Source: Planobispora longispora (lineage in GTDB: Bacteria; Actinomycetota; Actinomycetes; Streptosporangiales; Streptosporangiaceae). Taken from it: 64,000 nucleotides of DNA. A program made the translations under genes and the position numbers. Location of the stretch: the NCBI RefSeq assembly GCF_016863135.1, contig NZ_BOOH01000019.1, forward strand, positions 310,001-374,000. Reading direction: 5' to 3'. Shown here piece after piece: positions 43,628 through 52,894 of this stretch. Each line of letters opens with the position of its first letter. The stretch's first letter is position 1. A model generated the notes under the pieces. It searched no databases and had not been told where the DNA came from. It was given only the letters and a program-made list of their open reading frames with translations.

Positions 43628-44395
43628 TCACTTCTCGGGGAACGTGGCGGCCCAGGTGTCGCGCCCCACGATCCCGTCGTCGTCCAGGCCAGCACGGCGC
43701 TGGATGTGCCGGCAGACGGTCCGGGACTCCTCCCCGTACCAGCCGTCCACCTGCAGGGCGTAGCCAAGGGCCTTCGCCCCGGTCTGCCACTGGCGAACAT
43801 CCGCGCCTGTCACCCGCGGCCGACCAAGCCGGTAGATGAACAGCCGCCCGGGCCAGGCCGGACGGCCGGTCGACGTCGCCGGCGGTTCACCTCCTGGCCG
43901 CGGGGCGCCGCGCCGGATCCACGCGTACAGCGGTTCCCCAGGGCAGCTGGTGTTGTAGCCGTCCCGGTGGCCCTTGACCTCGCGACCCGCGCCGCCCTCC
44001 TCCCGGAGGTACTCGACGCCGTCGAGGATCGCGTGCAACAGGGCGTCGGTGGGCTGGGTCAGGCCCTTGCTGCCGATCAGCGCGATGATGGCGTAGTGGC
44101 CGGCGTTGAGTCCACCGCCGTTGGCGGCGACCAGGCGCTTCGGGCCGCGGCCCATGAGGAGGTCGCCGTGCGGGCAGGCGCCGAGGCTGTAGGCGAAGTC
44201 CATCCAGCCGTTGCCGTCCATGTGGTGGTTCTGGATGTCCCGCATGAGGCGTAGGCAGCGATCATGGTCGTCCAGGATCGCAGGGTTGACCGCTCCCCCG
44301 GTGTAGTGGATCTTCACACCCTTCGTGGAGCGGATCGTGGTGTAGGAGCCGCGGGGTGACCGGGCGTTCCAGTCCTTGCGGCTGATCATGACCAT
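43628..44395 (-). CDS. Phage endolysin: N-acetylmuramoyl-L-alanine amidase with peptidoglycan-binding domain
   Basis: 255 residues. The PGRP/amidase_2 domain (1-165) has zinc ligands H30 in KIHYTGG and H plus C in GHRDGYNTSCPGEPLY, with conserved NGWMDFAYSLGACPHGDLLM. Residues 190-255 form a peptidoglycan-binding domain (ADVRQWQTGAKALGYALQVD, then GIVGRDTWAATF). No signal peptide, as expected with holin-assisted release. AAGGAGG precedes the ATG at 44395; an ATG two codons later is also possible. Confidence 0.93.
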   Translation of the reverse strand: MVMISRKDWNARSPRGSYTTIRSTKGVKIHYTGGAVNPAILDDHDRCLRLMRDIQNHHMDGNGWMDFAYSLGACPHGDLLMGRGPKRLVAANGGGLNAGHYAIIALIGSKGLTQPTDALLHAILDGVEYLREEGGAGREVKGHRDGYNTSCPGEPLYAWIRRGAPRPGGEPPATSTGRPAWPGRLFIYRLGRPRVTGADVRQWQTGAKALGYALQVDGWYGEESRTVCRHIQRRAGLDDDGIVGRDTWAATFPEK

Positions 44396-44404
44396 GGGAC
44401 CTCC

Positions 44405-44905
44405 TTAGACGGGTGGAACAGGCGCGGGGTCGAGGTGGTAGGCCACCTTGAACTCGGCGAACGCCAGCCGTACGGGGACGTCGGCGTTGTGGCGGACCAT
44501 CAGCCCGAGCGGCTGCCCGACGCGGACCCACATCCCCCAGGACTTGGCCCGGTACTGGCCGCCCACGGTGTCTGGATGGTCCTCGGTGCAGGTGCTGTCC
44601 GGCTCCTGGGTGAGCCCGAGCGGATCCCGGACGAACCGCGAGCGCACCTCGGTGTACGGCCCTGCGTCCCAGTACATGAGCGCGTACAGCTGCCCCCACG
44701 CGGTGTGGCACGGCCAGATCAGACCCGAGCGCGGGCTGATGTAGGTGACGGTCTCGCCGGTGTCCGGCTGGACCTCGGGGTGCATGCCGTGGTCGTCGGA
44801 GGACTCGACGTCGAACGGGAAACGCACCAGCGTGTAGCCGTCGCTAGGCGGGATGGTCTGCTTGATCCCCTGCTGAGTGATGAGGCTGCAGACGAAATCG
44901 GGCAT
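44405..44905 (-). CDS. Phage minor protein, 166 residues, unknown
   Basis: MPDFVCSLITQQGIKQTIPP begins a beta-rich soluble protein with many aromatic residues and three or four Cys. TYISPRSGLIWPCHTAWGQL and TKSWGMWVRVGQPLGL-like strands suggest a jelly-roll. It lies next to the endolysin and 9 bp away, so it may be a receptor-binding or capsid surface protein. I do not recognise the family. Confidence 0.6.
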   Translation of the reverse strand: MPDFVCSLITQQGIKQTIPPSDGYTLVRFPFDVESSDDHGMHPEVQPDTGETVTYISPRSGLIWPCHTAWGQLYALMYWDAGPYTEVRSRFVRDPLGLTQEPDSTCTEDHPDTVGGQYRAKSWGMWVRVGQPLGLMVRHNADVPVRLAFAEFKVAYHLDPAPVPPV

Positions 44906-44919
44906 GAGTCCTCCAGGGA

Positions 44920-45243
44920 TTAGCTGTCCTTGAGCCGCGAGATCTCAGCGCGGGCAATGGCGAGTTCGGCGCGCAGCATGGAGACCTGTTCGGCGAGCGC
45001 GGCGATCTGCCGCTGCTGATCGGTCAGCTCCGCCTTCAGCTCCTTGTTCTCCGCCTTCGCTGCGTCCAGCTCGGTGCGCAGCATGCCGACGACGGAGGAG
45101 GCCGTCTCGACCGCGACCGAGTCAGAACTGCGGTCGAGCTGGCGGAGCTCGGAGCGGCGGCGGGTGAAGGCGAGGATGCCCTGGATGATGCCGCCGCCGA
45201 TGGCCACCTGGGCGATGGCGACCAGGATCTCGCCCCAGTTCAC
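44920..45243 (-). CDS. Membrane-anchored coiled-coil phage protein, 107 residues
   Basis: From the GTG at 45243, overlapping the upstream stop (GTGA). One N-terminal helix (ILVAIAQVAIGGGIIQGILAF), then a long heptad coiled coil (LRTELDAAKAENKELKAELT, QVSMLRAELAIARAEISRLK). The layout resembles spanin- or holin-like lysis accessories. Role inferred from position in the lysis block. Confidence 0.65.
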   Translation of the reverse strand: MNWGEILVAIAQVAIGGGIIQGILAFTRRRSELRQLDRSSDSVAVETASSVVGMLRTELDAAKAENKELKAELTDQQRQIAALAEQVSMLRAELAIARAEISRLKDS

Positions 45244-45665
45244 GAGTGGTCCCGGTGGTCGCGCAGGCGCGCAGCCATCCGGGCGGTGCGCATGATGCCG
45301 CGGGCCTTGAGCGTGCACCCGATGGCCAGCGCCGCGGAGATGATGCCGGCGGCCATGCCGTGCAGGGCGAGGCCGGTCACGACGGTGATCGAGTAGGCGG
45401 CGTAGCCGCCGGCGAGCATCCACAGGCCCGGGATCTCGGCCGTCGACCGGTGCGCGTACAGCCCGTAGAGCTTGAGTGCTCCGCCGGTGGCGAGGGTCGC
45501 CCCCCACAGGTGGGCGACGATGTCGGCGCTGTCCCGCAGGCTGTTGGTCATGCCCTGGGAGACGTCGGCGCCGATGGCCAGGCCGAGGCCGCCGAGGATG
45601 ACGCCGGCGGCCGCGGCGACCGTTCCGAACGGGTTGTGTCGCAGGTTCTCCCGCGTGCCCCTCAC
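45240..45665 (-). CDS. Phage membrane protein with three to four helices, 141 residues
   Basis: Helices at FGTVAAAAGVILGGLGLAIG, IVAHLWGATLATGGALKLYG, GLWMLAGGYAAYSITVVTGL and IISAALAIGCTLK. It lies between minor tail and lysis genes and is coupled to the next gene by a four-base overlap. It may be a second holin. No family named. Confidence 0.6.
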   Translation of the reverse strand: MRGTRENLRHNPFGTVAAAAGVILGGLGLAIGADVSQGMTNSLRDSADIVAHLWGATLATGGALKLYGLYAHRSTAEIPGLWMLAGGYAAYSITVVTGLALHGMAAGIISAALAIGCTLKARGIMRTARMAARLRDHRDHS

Positions 45666-45997
45666 GGCTTGATCACCTTGACCGTCTGCGGTGGGTCCGG
45701 TTCAGCTGGCACAGGCACATGGACGATCAGCACCGGCCGGGCGCCTGTCCCCTCCCACCCGTCCGGGACGAACCCGTGATCATCGTGCCACCAGCACCGC
45801 CGGACCTGCCGCGGCAGATCCATCTCGGCGATCTCCCACGGGTCGAAGCCCTGCTGTACCAGCCACGCCTCGGCCTCGGCCACCGCCGCCAGGTAGCGGC
45901 CCTTTGTCTCGGTGAGCTTGCCCGCCTGATCCTTCTTGCCGAGGGGGGCCTGGTCGATGACCAGCCCCTGGCAGGGCAGCACTTTCATGATCGTCAT
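45662..45997 (-). CDS. Phage hypothetical protein, 111 residues
   Basis: MTIMKVLPCQGLVIDQAPLG begins a soluble protein with a helical middle (RYLAAVAEAEAWLVQQGFDP) and a Trp/His-rich stretch (RRCWWHDDHGFVP). It overlaps both neighbours by four bases. Tail or host-recognition accessory is possible. Confidence 0.55.
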   Translation of the reverse strand: MTIMKVLPCQGLVIDQAPLGKKDQAGKLTETKGRYLAAVAEAEAWLVQQGFDPWEIAEMDLPRQVRRCWWHDDHGFVPDGWEGTGARPVLIVHVPVPAEPDPPQTVKVIKP

Positions 45998-46482
45998 GAT
46001 GCTTCGTACACCCCCGTGAGAACGAGCTGGTCACCGTTCGCCCAGGCCATCGGCGAGGAATTGCTGACACCGGACGTCCCGGGGGACGCGGCGATCCGGA
46101 ACACGCCGCTACCGGCTGTCAGGTAGGCGCCCAGCGGGTAGCGGGCGGTGCCCGCGGAGTTGGAGGCGAAGCCGGCCAGGGATTGGATCTGCGCCGGCGC
46201 CAGGCCGGACGGCAGGCTGAAGCCCCACAGGCCGGATCCGAGGGTCGTGGTGGAGCCGATCACCAGCCTCAGGCGGACGGCGACGGTCTTGCCGTCGCCG
46301 GCGCGCTGGTAAGCGCCGTCCAGGCTGCCGTTGCCGATCGTGGGGTTGGTCGTCGCCCCGGTCCAGGTGATCGCGTAGCTGGTCCAGGACGCGTACAGCG
46401 CGACGAACCGGTTGTAGACCTCGGTGGTCCAGAACGCGGGGTTGATGAACTGGCCCGCGGTGACGTTCACAGGTGCAGCCAC
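45994..46482 (-). CDS. Probable minor tail or tail-fibre protein, 162 residues
   Basis: MAAPVNVTAGQFINPAFWTT begins a beta-rich, Ser/Thr/Gly/Ala protein (WTSYAITWTGATTNPTIGNG, TVAVRLRLVIGSTTTLGSGL) ending in LVLTGVYEAS. Such composition is usual for trimeric tail tips. It follows the large minor tail gene by 9 bp in the operon. Confidence 0.65.
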   Translation of the reverse strand: MAAPVNVTAGQFINPAFWTTEVYNRFVALYASWTSYAITWTGATTNPTIGNGSLDGAYQRAGDGKTVAVRLRLVIGSTTTLGSGLWGFSLPSGLAPAQIQSLAGFASNSAGTARYPLGAYLTAGSGVFRIAASPGTSGVSNSSPMAWANGDQLVLTGVYEAS

Positions 46483-46491
46483 GATCTCCTC

Positions 46492-48354
46492 CTACAGGCC
46501 GATGCGAGTGGTCACGCCGATCTCGGAGTGGCCGGGCACGCCGATCTGCCACACCTGGTAGGGCTCGGCCGGGCTCGTGTTGAACGTGATGCTGTGCAGG
46601 CCCTCCGTGATGTCCTCCTGGTAGCCCTCGACGAACAGCTCGACCGAGGTCTCCGGCGAGGTGGCGGGCAGGCCGGTCAGGGTGATGACGTCGGACAGGT
46701 CCAGTGCCAGCACGCTCGTGTGGATGGCCAGGGTGCTGGCCGGACAGCGAACCTGGGTGACGCGCGGCGGCGGGTCGGCGCCCAGGTAGACCTCCCACTG
46801 GGCGGCGGCCAGGGCGTCGGCGTCGGTGGCCCATGCCTGGCTGCTGCCGCCGGTGTAGACGCCGTAGGCGTCGATGCTCGCTTGGTCCTTGACCCGCTGG
46901 TCGGCGCCGCCCTCGCGCTGGTTCGTGACGTCGTTGACGAGCGGCTGGTCGTCGTCGGACCAGGTGAGGTCGCCGCCGATGTCGGTGGTCGTCAGCGTCA
47001 GCGAGCTGGCTTTGTTGTAGCGGTGGGCGCGGGTCTCGAACACGACGTCGGCCGAGGCTCTGCTGGCGTACACCAGCCCGGCCTCGACGGCGGCGACGTC
47101 GCGCAGCGCCGCGGCGGGCGTCTTGCCGCCGGCGGCCTGGGAGGAGATCTGGGTGGTGGAGCTGCCCAGGATGGTCCCGCTCAGGCCCAGCAGGGCGCAC
47201 AGCCGGGTGAATCTGGCGGTGGTGGTTTCGGTGTTGCCGTTTCCGGCGGACCAGACGTGGGACCAGTCCGGCATCACCGCGGTCCGCTTGAACCAGATGT
47301 GCGACAGCACACCGTCGAACATGTTCGACCCGGTGGTGGCGGGCTCTTTGAAACCGCCGGCGACCAGGCGGTCGTAGACGTCGGTGCGGATGATGGAGCC
47401 GTAGGCCAGGCCGCTCGCGCCGTCCACGCCGTCGACGGAGATGAATACGTCGCCGTTGGACTTGATCTGTACGGCGATCAGATGGTTGGCGCCGTTGTCC
47501 AGGTCGACGGGCCGGATGCCGCCGAAGGTCGTGCCGGAGCCCATGGCGTCGTCGCCGTTGAAGACGTTGACTCGCAGGCGGCCGTCGGTGGGGTGGATGT
47601 TGAGGATTGTGGCCGCCCCACCGAGGCCCGTGACGCGGTTGCAGATCTGCATGATGTCGCGGTCGCGGACCGTCGTGGACACCCAGCACGCGATGACGCA
47701 GGAGCCGGCCGCCGAGTCCAGGTTTCCGCGCAGGCCCTTGCCCTGGGTGGCGCTGAAGGGCGTGAACCGTACCGCGGGCAGGTCGTCAGTGCCTGGGCCC
47801 TCCGCGTCGCCGAACTCCACGCTGCCGCCGGCGCCGGCGATCTGGTAGATCGACATGGAGGACTGGCCCTTGCCTGAGGTGTCGCCCGCGCTGGTCGACC
47901 CGGACGCCTCGCCGAGGGTGTAGTAGGCATCTGGCTGGAGGAAGAGCATCTCCTCCTCCAGGAGGCTGCGCATCGGGGCGTCGGCGCCGAGCCGCTTGAA
48001 CAGGTCCGTGCAGACAATCGACACCAGGCACAGGACGCTGTCCTCCCACTCGACCGGCCACTCGTTGACGTGGCCCTGGAAGCGCTGGTAGGTCGTGGCG
48101 CCGACCACCACCGACAGGCGGATCCCGACGCCCTTGCGCACGTTCGGGTAGTACGGCGAGGTGGCCAGGCTCGGCGTGAACCGGCCATCGCTGTTGACGA
48201 GCGTGAGCGTCATCGTGCCGGGCTGAATCTCGGACTGCTCATCCCCGCGGCCGCGCCGGATGCTGATGCCGGCGGCCACGCGCACGTAGGCGCTGATGTT
48301 GGTCCACACGCCGGCGGTGAACTCGACCTCGGCCTTGATGCTGAAGGTCGCCAT
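46492..48354 (-). CDS. Minor tail protein with an inserted LamG/concanavalin-like domain
   Basis: 620 residues. Residues 1-140 (VEFTAGVWTNISAYVRVAAG, PGTMTLTLVNSDGRFTP) look like a distal tail or hub scaffold. About 150-345 is a lectin-like sandwich (GSVEFGDAEGPGTDDLPAVR, SCVIACWVSTTVRDRDIMQI, LIAVQIKSNGDVFISVDGVD). The C-terminal part (380-620) resumes the tail fold. It probably forms the tail tip and binds a cell-wall glycan. The start abuts the tape-measure stop. Confidence 0.75.
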   Translation of the reverse strand: MATFSIKAEVEFTAGVWTNISAYVRVAAGISIRRGRGDEQSEIQPGTMTLTLVNSDGRFTPSLATSPYYPNVRKGVGIRLSVVVGATTYQRFQGHVNEWPVEWEDSVLCLVSIVCTDLFKRLGADAPMRSLLEEEMLFLQPDAYYTLGEASGSTSAGDTSGKGQSSMSIYQIAGAGGSVEFGDAEGPGTDDLPAVRFTPFSATQGKGLRGNLDSAAGSCVIACWVSTTVRDRDIMQICNRVTGLGGAATILNIHPTDGRLRVNVFNGDDAMGSGTTFGGIRPVDLDNGANHLIAVQIKSNGDVFISVDGVDGASGLAYGSIIRTDVYDRLVAGGFKEPATTGSNMFDGVLSHIWFKRTAVMPDWSHVWSAGNGNTETTTARFTRLCALLGLSGTILGSSTTQISSQAAGGKTPAAALRDVAAVEAGLVYASRASADVVFETRAHRYNKASSLTLTTTDIGGDLTWSDDDQPLVNDVTNQREGGADQRVKDQASIDAYGVYTGGSSQAWATDADALAAAQWEVYLGADPPPRVTQVRCPASTLAIHTSVLALDLSDVITLTGLPATSPETSVELFVEGYQEDITEGLHSITFNTSPAEPYQVWQIGVPGHSEIGVTTRIGL

Positions 48355-51300
48355 CAGATCGCCAAGGGGGTGCCGCCGGTGTGACGCACCAGGTTGCGCA
48401 GCGTCTTCTCGATCGTCCGCGCGGTGCCGATCGGGTCGATCGCCCCCTGCACGGTGACGTTGAAGACGTTCGTCACCTGCGCGCCGCCGCGCAGCATGCC
48501 GAGATCACTGGCTACCTGATTGACCAGGCCCATCGCGCGGGCCCGATAGCGGCGCTCGTAGGGGATGAAGGCCTCCGGCGCTCTCCCCTCGCCGAAGAGC
48601 ACGGTGGGCCGGGTCGCGATGCCCGGGCCCGGTCGACGGCCGCCGGCGGCGTAGCGCTCGATGCCGCCGGCGGCCTTCGGTGAGGCCTTGCCCATCGCGG
48701 CGAAGGCGGCCGCCAGGTCCTCCTCACTCAGGCCGGTGTGGCGCATATAGTCCGCCACGCTCTTGGCGCCGCCCTTCTGCGCGGAGCGGACCAGGAGCAC
48801 GTTGGGCAGGGCCTCCAGCCGGGCCTGGTTGCGGGAAGCCGTGACGACCTTCGTGTTCAGGCTCTTGAGCTTGCTGGTGGACAGCTTCGCCGCGGCGGCC
48901 GCCATCTTCTCGGCATCCGGGCCGCCCATCGCCAGCAGCTGCTGGGCGAGGTCGACGAACCCGCGGTCGGCGATGCGCGTGATGTTCGCGATGAACGCGC
49001 CGGTGTTCTTGATGCCGAGCACCAGGCCGGCGTTGAGCCGCTGCAGCGGAGTGAGCTTGCCCTTCTTGTAGCGGGCCTGGGCGATCGTCAGGCGTTCGGT
49101 CGCGGTGGCCAGGTCACGGCGTTCCTTTGCGACGCGTGCCTCATCGTCGGCGATCGTCCGTGCGCTGCGCCCCTTCTTGCGGTCCTCGGCCAGCTTGCGC
49201 TCCGCGCGACGCAGCTGGTCGACAGCATCTCTCCGGGCGCGGTAGACCCGCAGGTACTCCGATCGGGACAAGGGCTTACCGTCCATGAACCGGGAGACGA
49301 ACTCGCTGATCGGCACGTTCGCAGCCTGAACGGCGCCACCGGAGGCGTAGCCGACCAGACCACCGGCGGCGAACTTGCCGGCGTTGATCGCCTCCAGCAG
49401 TTCCCGATGCCGGGCCGTGGAGCGAGCGTTGATGACGTACTCACCGTTGGACAGCAGAGCGGGCACATCGTCACTCGTGCCCGTCCCAGGACCATGGACC
49501 GGACCGCCGGCCGCATAGCGAGGAACGATCCGGCCCTCGGTGACCAGCCCGCCGGTCGCCCCCGGGGCGCGGATCCCGACCGGAATGCTCACCGGCACCG
49601 TGAACTGTGACAGCAGGCTGCGGAACGCTCCGGCCGCCGGGCCGGTGTTCGCTCGGACGGTCACCGTGGAGGTTTTGCCGTGCATGTTGGCGTGCTTGCG
49701 CTTGGTCGTCTCCAGATCGGCGTTGGCCTTCTTCGTAGCGGCGTCGATTTTCACGACCTTGCCGTTCGGCAACACCTTGATCGCGTTACCGAACCGGTCC
49801 GTGATCGTCGTCGCGCCTTTGGCGCGGGTGATCGTGCCGCCCATGGAGGCGATCAGGCCGTCCAGGGCGGCCTTGCCGACGGCGCTGCCCTGCGACAGCT
49901 TGATCAGCGACGGGAACTGATCACGCAGCGCCTTGTCGGTCAGTGAGACGCTCTTCTTCGCGGCCAGCTGTGCCTCGACCCATCGGCCGATCGGCGCCAG
50001 CTGTGCCTCCAGCGCCTGTGAGCGCTCCAGCATGGTCGCGTTGCCGTCTCGCAGGACCTTGTTGGAGGCGGCCAGCGCCTCCTTCATCGCGTTGGAGGCC
50101 GACAGCACTCCCAGCGCTGCGTTGAAGCCGCCCAGCGCGGTGGTCAGGGCCTCGATGCGGGTCTTCATGTCGAGCCCGGCATCGGAAGCGATCTTCCACG
50201 CCTCGGCGACCACCAGCGTCGGGTTGCTCGCTGTGGCGACGGCGTCCCGATACCGGTTGATCTTCGCGGTGGTGGCCGCGGTGACCGTGCCGTTCTCCAG
50301 GACTCCCTTGGACAGGTCGACGCCGACCGCGATGGCCAGGCGTTCCGCCTGCTCCGTGGTGATGCCGTACTGCTTGGCCAGCGCGGCCGCGCCCTGCTGA
50401 ATGTTCTTGATCGACTGGTTGTTGGCGGCCTTCTCCTGCTCCACGAAGGAGCGCGTCATGTCCTGGGCGGCCAAGGCGCCCTTGTACATCTCCACCTTCA
50501 GGAACGACGCGTCGCTGGCGAGCTTCTTCTCAGCCGCGGCCAGGCGCTGCGTGGCCTGCACCAGTTGCGCGTCCAGAGCCGCGTTCATGGACCGGTAGCC
50601 CGCGATGTTGTTGCCGACCGCCTGGTGCTCCTTGCGCATGGCCTCGGCGAGCTCCTGGCTGGCGCTCTTCGCCGTGGCCGCCTTCACGGCGAAAAATCCG
50701 ATCGCCGTGGCCGCGGCCAGGTAGAGATTCGGACCCGCGGCGCTGACCGCGTTGAGGAGTTTCGTCGCCTTGGAGGCCTTCTCGTTCTCCGCGGCGAACT
50801 CCTTGTACCGGCCACTGCTCTTGCCGATCAGGCCGCCCAGGCCGCTGATCGGGGAGCGGAGCGCGAGCATCAGCACGGCCGCCTGGGCGAGCTCGGGGTT
50901 GAGGTCCGACAGGCCAGCGACCAGGTCGGCGACCATCGAGATGGCGCCCAGGCCTGCGGTCGCCAGCGGCATCAGTGACTCGGTCAGGCTCGCGGCCAGG
51001 TGCGCGCCGGAGCCGAGCGCGTCGCCCAGGGCGTCGATCGCCTGCGGGGCCTCGCGCTCGATGGTGGCGAAGAACTGGTCGGCCCGCTCGGAGTTGAGGG
51101 CGTCTTCCATCTCGTGGGCGAACGCCGTCAGCTCGCGCGCGACCGACTTGGTGATGGGCGCCAGCCGCGGCAGGAGCGAGCTCGCCACTCCCAGGCCCGC
51201 GTTGAAGGTCTGCAGGACCTCCGGCTCAACGCTCTTGGCCAACGCCTTGTACTGGGCGATCAACTGCCGTAGTCCAGCGGCAGCGATCTTCTCGTCAGTG

Positions 51301-51641
51301 CTGAGGGAGGCCCACCGCTCCCCCATCTCGGTCTGGGCCTGGACCACGCGCATGATGGCCGGCGCCGCCAGCGCGCCGAACGCCACGGCGCCGGTGCCCG
51401 CGGCCGCGAAGGTCGGCGCGAGCGCGGCGCCGGCGGCCACCAGGGAAGCCAGTTCCCCGCGCATCAGGCTCGCGCTCTTGGTGGAGCGAGCCATCTGCAG
51501 GTTCATCCGCTTCAGGCGCTCTTCCAGCCGGCCGTTGGCCCGCTCCAGCTTGCGCGCGTGCTCGGTTGCTGACCTCGCGGCGGTGTTGAAGCCCTTCGGG
51601 TCGCCGTTGATATTGGTCTCAAGATCGACCTGGCGTTTCAC
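48354..51641 (-). CDS. Tape measure protein
   Basis: 1095 residues from a GTG at 51641 overlapping the GT stop (GTGA). Coiled-coil N-terminus (HARKLERANGRLEERLKRMN), hydrophobic segments (LASLVAAGAALAPTFAAAGT, LYLAAATAIGFFAVKAATA), long helical middle, then Gly/Ala-rich stretches before the end. This is the longest gene of the cassette, lying directly after the chaperone pair. Length would give a tail of roughly 150-170 nm if 1.5 angstrom per residue holds. Confidence 0.92.
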   Translation of the reverse strand: MKRQVDLETNINGDPKGFNTAARSATEHARKLERANGRLEERLKRMNLQMARSTKSASLMRGELASLVAAGAALAPTFAAAGTGAVAFGALAAPAIMRVVQAQTEMGERWASLSTDEKIAAAGLRQLIAQYKALAKSVEPEVLQTFNAGLGVASSLLPRLAPITKSVARELTAFAHEMEDALNSERADQFFATIEREAPQAIDALGDALGSGAHLAASLTESLMPLATAGLGAISMVADLVAGLSDLNPELAQAAVLMLALRSPISGLGGLIGKSSGRYKEFAAENEKASKATKLLNAVSAAGPNLYLAAATAIGFFAVKAATAKSASQELAEAMRKEHQAVGNNIAGYRSMNAALDAQLVQATQRLAAAEKKLASDASFLKVEMYKGALAAQDMTRSFVEQEKAANNQSIKNIQQGAAALAKQYGITTEQAERLAIAVGVDLSKGVLENGTVTAATTAKINRYRDAVATASNPTLVVAEAWKIASDAGLDMKTRIEALTTALGGFNAALGVLSASNAMKEALAASNKVLRDGNATMLERSQALEAQLAPIGRWVEAQLAAKKSVSLTDKALRDQFPSLIKLSQGSAVGKAALDGLIASMGGTITRAKGATTITDRFGNAIKVLPNGKVVKIDAATKKANADLETTKRKHANMHGKTSTVTVRANTGPAAGAFRSLLSQFTVPVSIPVGIRAPGATGGLVTEGRIVPRYAAGGPVHGPGTGTSDDVPALLSNGEYVINARSTARHRELLEAINAGKFAAGGLVGYASGGAVQAANVPISEFVSRFMDGKPLSRSEYLRVYRARRDAVDQLRRAERKLAEDRKKGRSARTIADDEARVAKERRDLATATERLTIAQARYKKGKLTPLQRLNAGLVLGIKNTGAFIANITRIADRGFVDLAQQLLAMGGPDAEKMAAAAAKLSTSKLKSLNTKVVTASRNQARLEALPNVLLVRSAQKGGAKSVADYMRHTGLSEEDLAAAFAAMGKASPKAAGGIERYAAGGRRPGPGIATRPTVLFGEGRAPEAFIPYERRYRARAMGLVNQVASDLGMLRGGAQVTNVFNVTVQGAIDPIGTARTIEKTLRNLVRHTGGTPLAI

Positions 51642-52419
51642 TTCACCACCTCCGGGTTGAGCTTGAGCCGGGCGTAACTGCCCGGGGGCAGGTCCTTGCC
51701 TGCGTCGGCGAGCTGGTAACAGCCCTCACAGCGGTGCACGTCGGGCACGTAGGCACCCGGGTGGCCACCGCAGCGGGGATCCCACTCCTCCGCCCGGGTA
51801 CCGCAGTTCGGGCACGTCTGCCGGGCCCGGATGTGCTGCCAGATGGCCTTGTCGCGATCGGAGTCCGACCAGCGCAGGAACTCCGAGTGCGGGATGCGGT
51901 AGTCCGCGCACACCTCCAGCTCCAGTTCCAGCCGAGGGTCGGCATCTAGTCTTTTGGGACGTTCGGATCCGGGACGCGGATGTTGGCGCGGATCGCGGTT
52001 TGGTAGAGCAGCGTCCGCTCGCCGTCGTTGACCTGGGTGCGCAGGAACTCCTCCCACTCCTGGCGGGTCATCTCGCCGGGCGCGCACTCCAGGAAGCACG
52101 CTCGCGGAAACGTCTCGTTGTTCCAGGCCTCGTCGTCGGTGTCCTTGCGCGGCTTGTGGGCGTCGACCAGGGCCTCGAACTCATCCGGCGGCATCGCCGC
52201 ACAGACGACCGTCTCGAAGCAGGCGGCGAGCGCGGCCCGGGCCGCGCTCAGGCGGTCCTTCGCGGCGGGGAGCTCTTCGCCACCGCCGGCAAAGACGAGC
52301 ACCTGCAGCGCGGCGCCGGCCTCGGTGAGCTCCTGTTCAGCCTCGCGGGTGTCGACGACGGCGATCCTGCAGCTCGCGGTCGGCCGGGGCCGGCCCTGCA
52401 GGCGATCACGCAATCCCAT
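51638..52419 (-). CDS. Tail assembly chaperone fusion (G/GT) made by -1 frameshift
   Basis: The G frame (52419-51946) reads ...NVPKD then TAG. A -1 slip on CCCAAAA (51958-51952) changes P-K-D to P-K-R-L-D-A-D-P and continues about 103 residues to a TGA at 51638. The T extension has helical text (CADYRIPHSEFLRWSDSDRD) and two zinc-like CxxC pairs (CPNCGTRAEEW and HRCEGCYQ). In siphoviruses G and GT form at a set ratio and fold the tape measure. The downstream tape-measure start overlaps the T stop. Confidence 0.85.
51946..52419 (-). CDS. Tail assembly chaperone G
   Basis: 157 residues from the ATG at 52419. MGLRDRLQGRPRPTASCRIA begins a basic lead, then helical chaperone-like sequence (EAEQELTEAGAALQVLVFAG, DEFEALVDAHKPRKDTDDEA) and the ending ANIRVPDPNVPKD at the slip site. 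It is the unshifted product; its C-terminal partner is described in the GT entry. Confidence 0.85.
   Translation of the reverse strand: MGLRDRLQGRPRPTASCRIAVVDTREAEQELTEAGAALQVLVFAGGGEELPAAKDRLSAARAALAACFETVVCAAMPPDEFEALVDAHKPRKDTDDEAWNNETFPRACFLECAPGEMTRQEWEEFLRTQVNDGERTLLYQTAIRANIRVPDPNVPKD
51952..51958 (-). promoter_or_regulatory. Programmed -1 ribosomal frameshift slip site CCCAAAA
   Basis: Frame 0 codons are CCA-AAA preceded by C, the ideal X-XXY-YYZ heptamer. The zero-frame stop TAG lies two codons later. The new frame is open for a further 312 bases. Position between tail tube and tape measure is the classical one. Confidence 0.87.
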
Positions 52420-52456
52420 AAGTGCTCTTCCTCCTAATGTGCTGCGGTTGCTGCGG

Positions 52457-52885
52457 TTAGTAGTGCCAGCCGTTCTTGAGGCCGACGCGCACGACGATCT
52501 GTCGGAAGGCGTCGGCGACTCCGTCCTGAGCGGCGATCACGCCGGGGGTGAAGAACGGGCGCGCGGCCCGGTCGACCCACGGCGTGCGCCGGCCCTTCTG
52601 GCGGAAGACCGGCACCCGGAAGGTGCCGCGCTCGCCGCCATGCTCGTACGGCCTCGCGTGCGGTGCCTTCTTGGCGGAGGTGCGGACGGTGACACCGGAG
52701 GTCCGGGCGCCGAAGCGCACGCTGATGCGGGTCGCCGCCGGGATCCGGCTCGACCAGGACGCGCGCCGCCGTACCTCCTGCAGCACCGGGTCGCCGATCT
52801 CCTTGGCGCTGGCGCGGATCTCGGCTCGCATCGACTTCGGCAGCTTGCCGAAGTCGGCGATCAGCTTCTTCAGCTCGGCGGACAC
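52457..52885 (-). CDS. HK97 gp10-like head-tail joining/tail completion protein
   Basis: 142 residues from a GTG at 52885. MSAELKKLIADFGKLPKSMR leads to ARPYEHGGERG and RAARPFFTPGVIAAQDG, the gp10-family pattern. Its place after the tube genes instead of before them is unusual. A tail-completion role is inferred. Confidence 0.7.
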   Translation of the reverse strand: MSAELKKLIADFGKLPKSMRAEIRASAKEIGDPVLQEVRRRASWSSRIPAATRISVRFGARTSGVTVRTSAKKAPHARPYEHGGERGTFRVPVFRQKGRRTPWVDRAARPFFTPGVIAAQDGVADAFRQIVVRVGLKNGWHY

Positions 52886-52894
52886 GGCGGGCCC

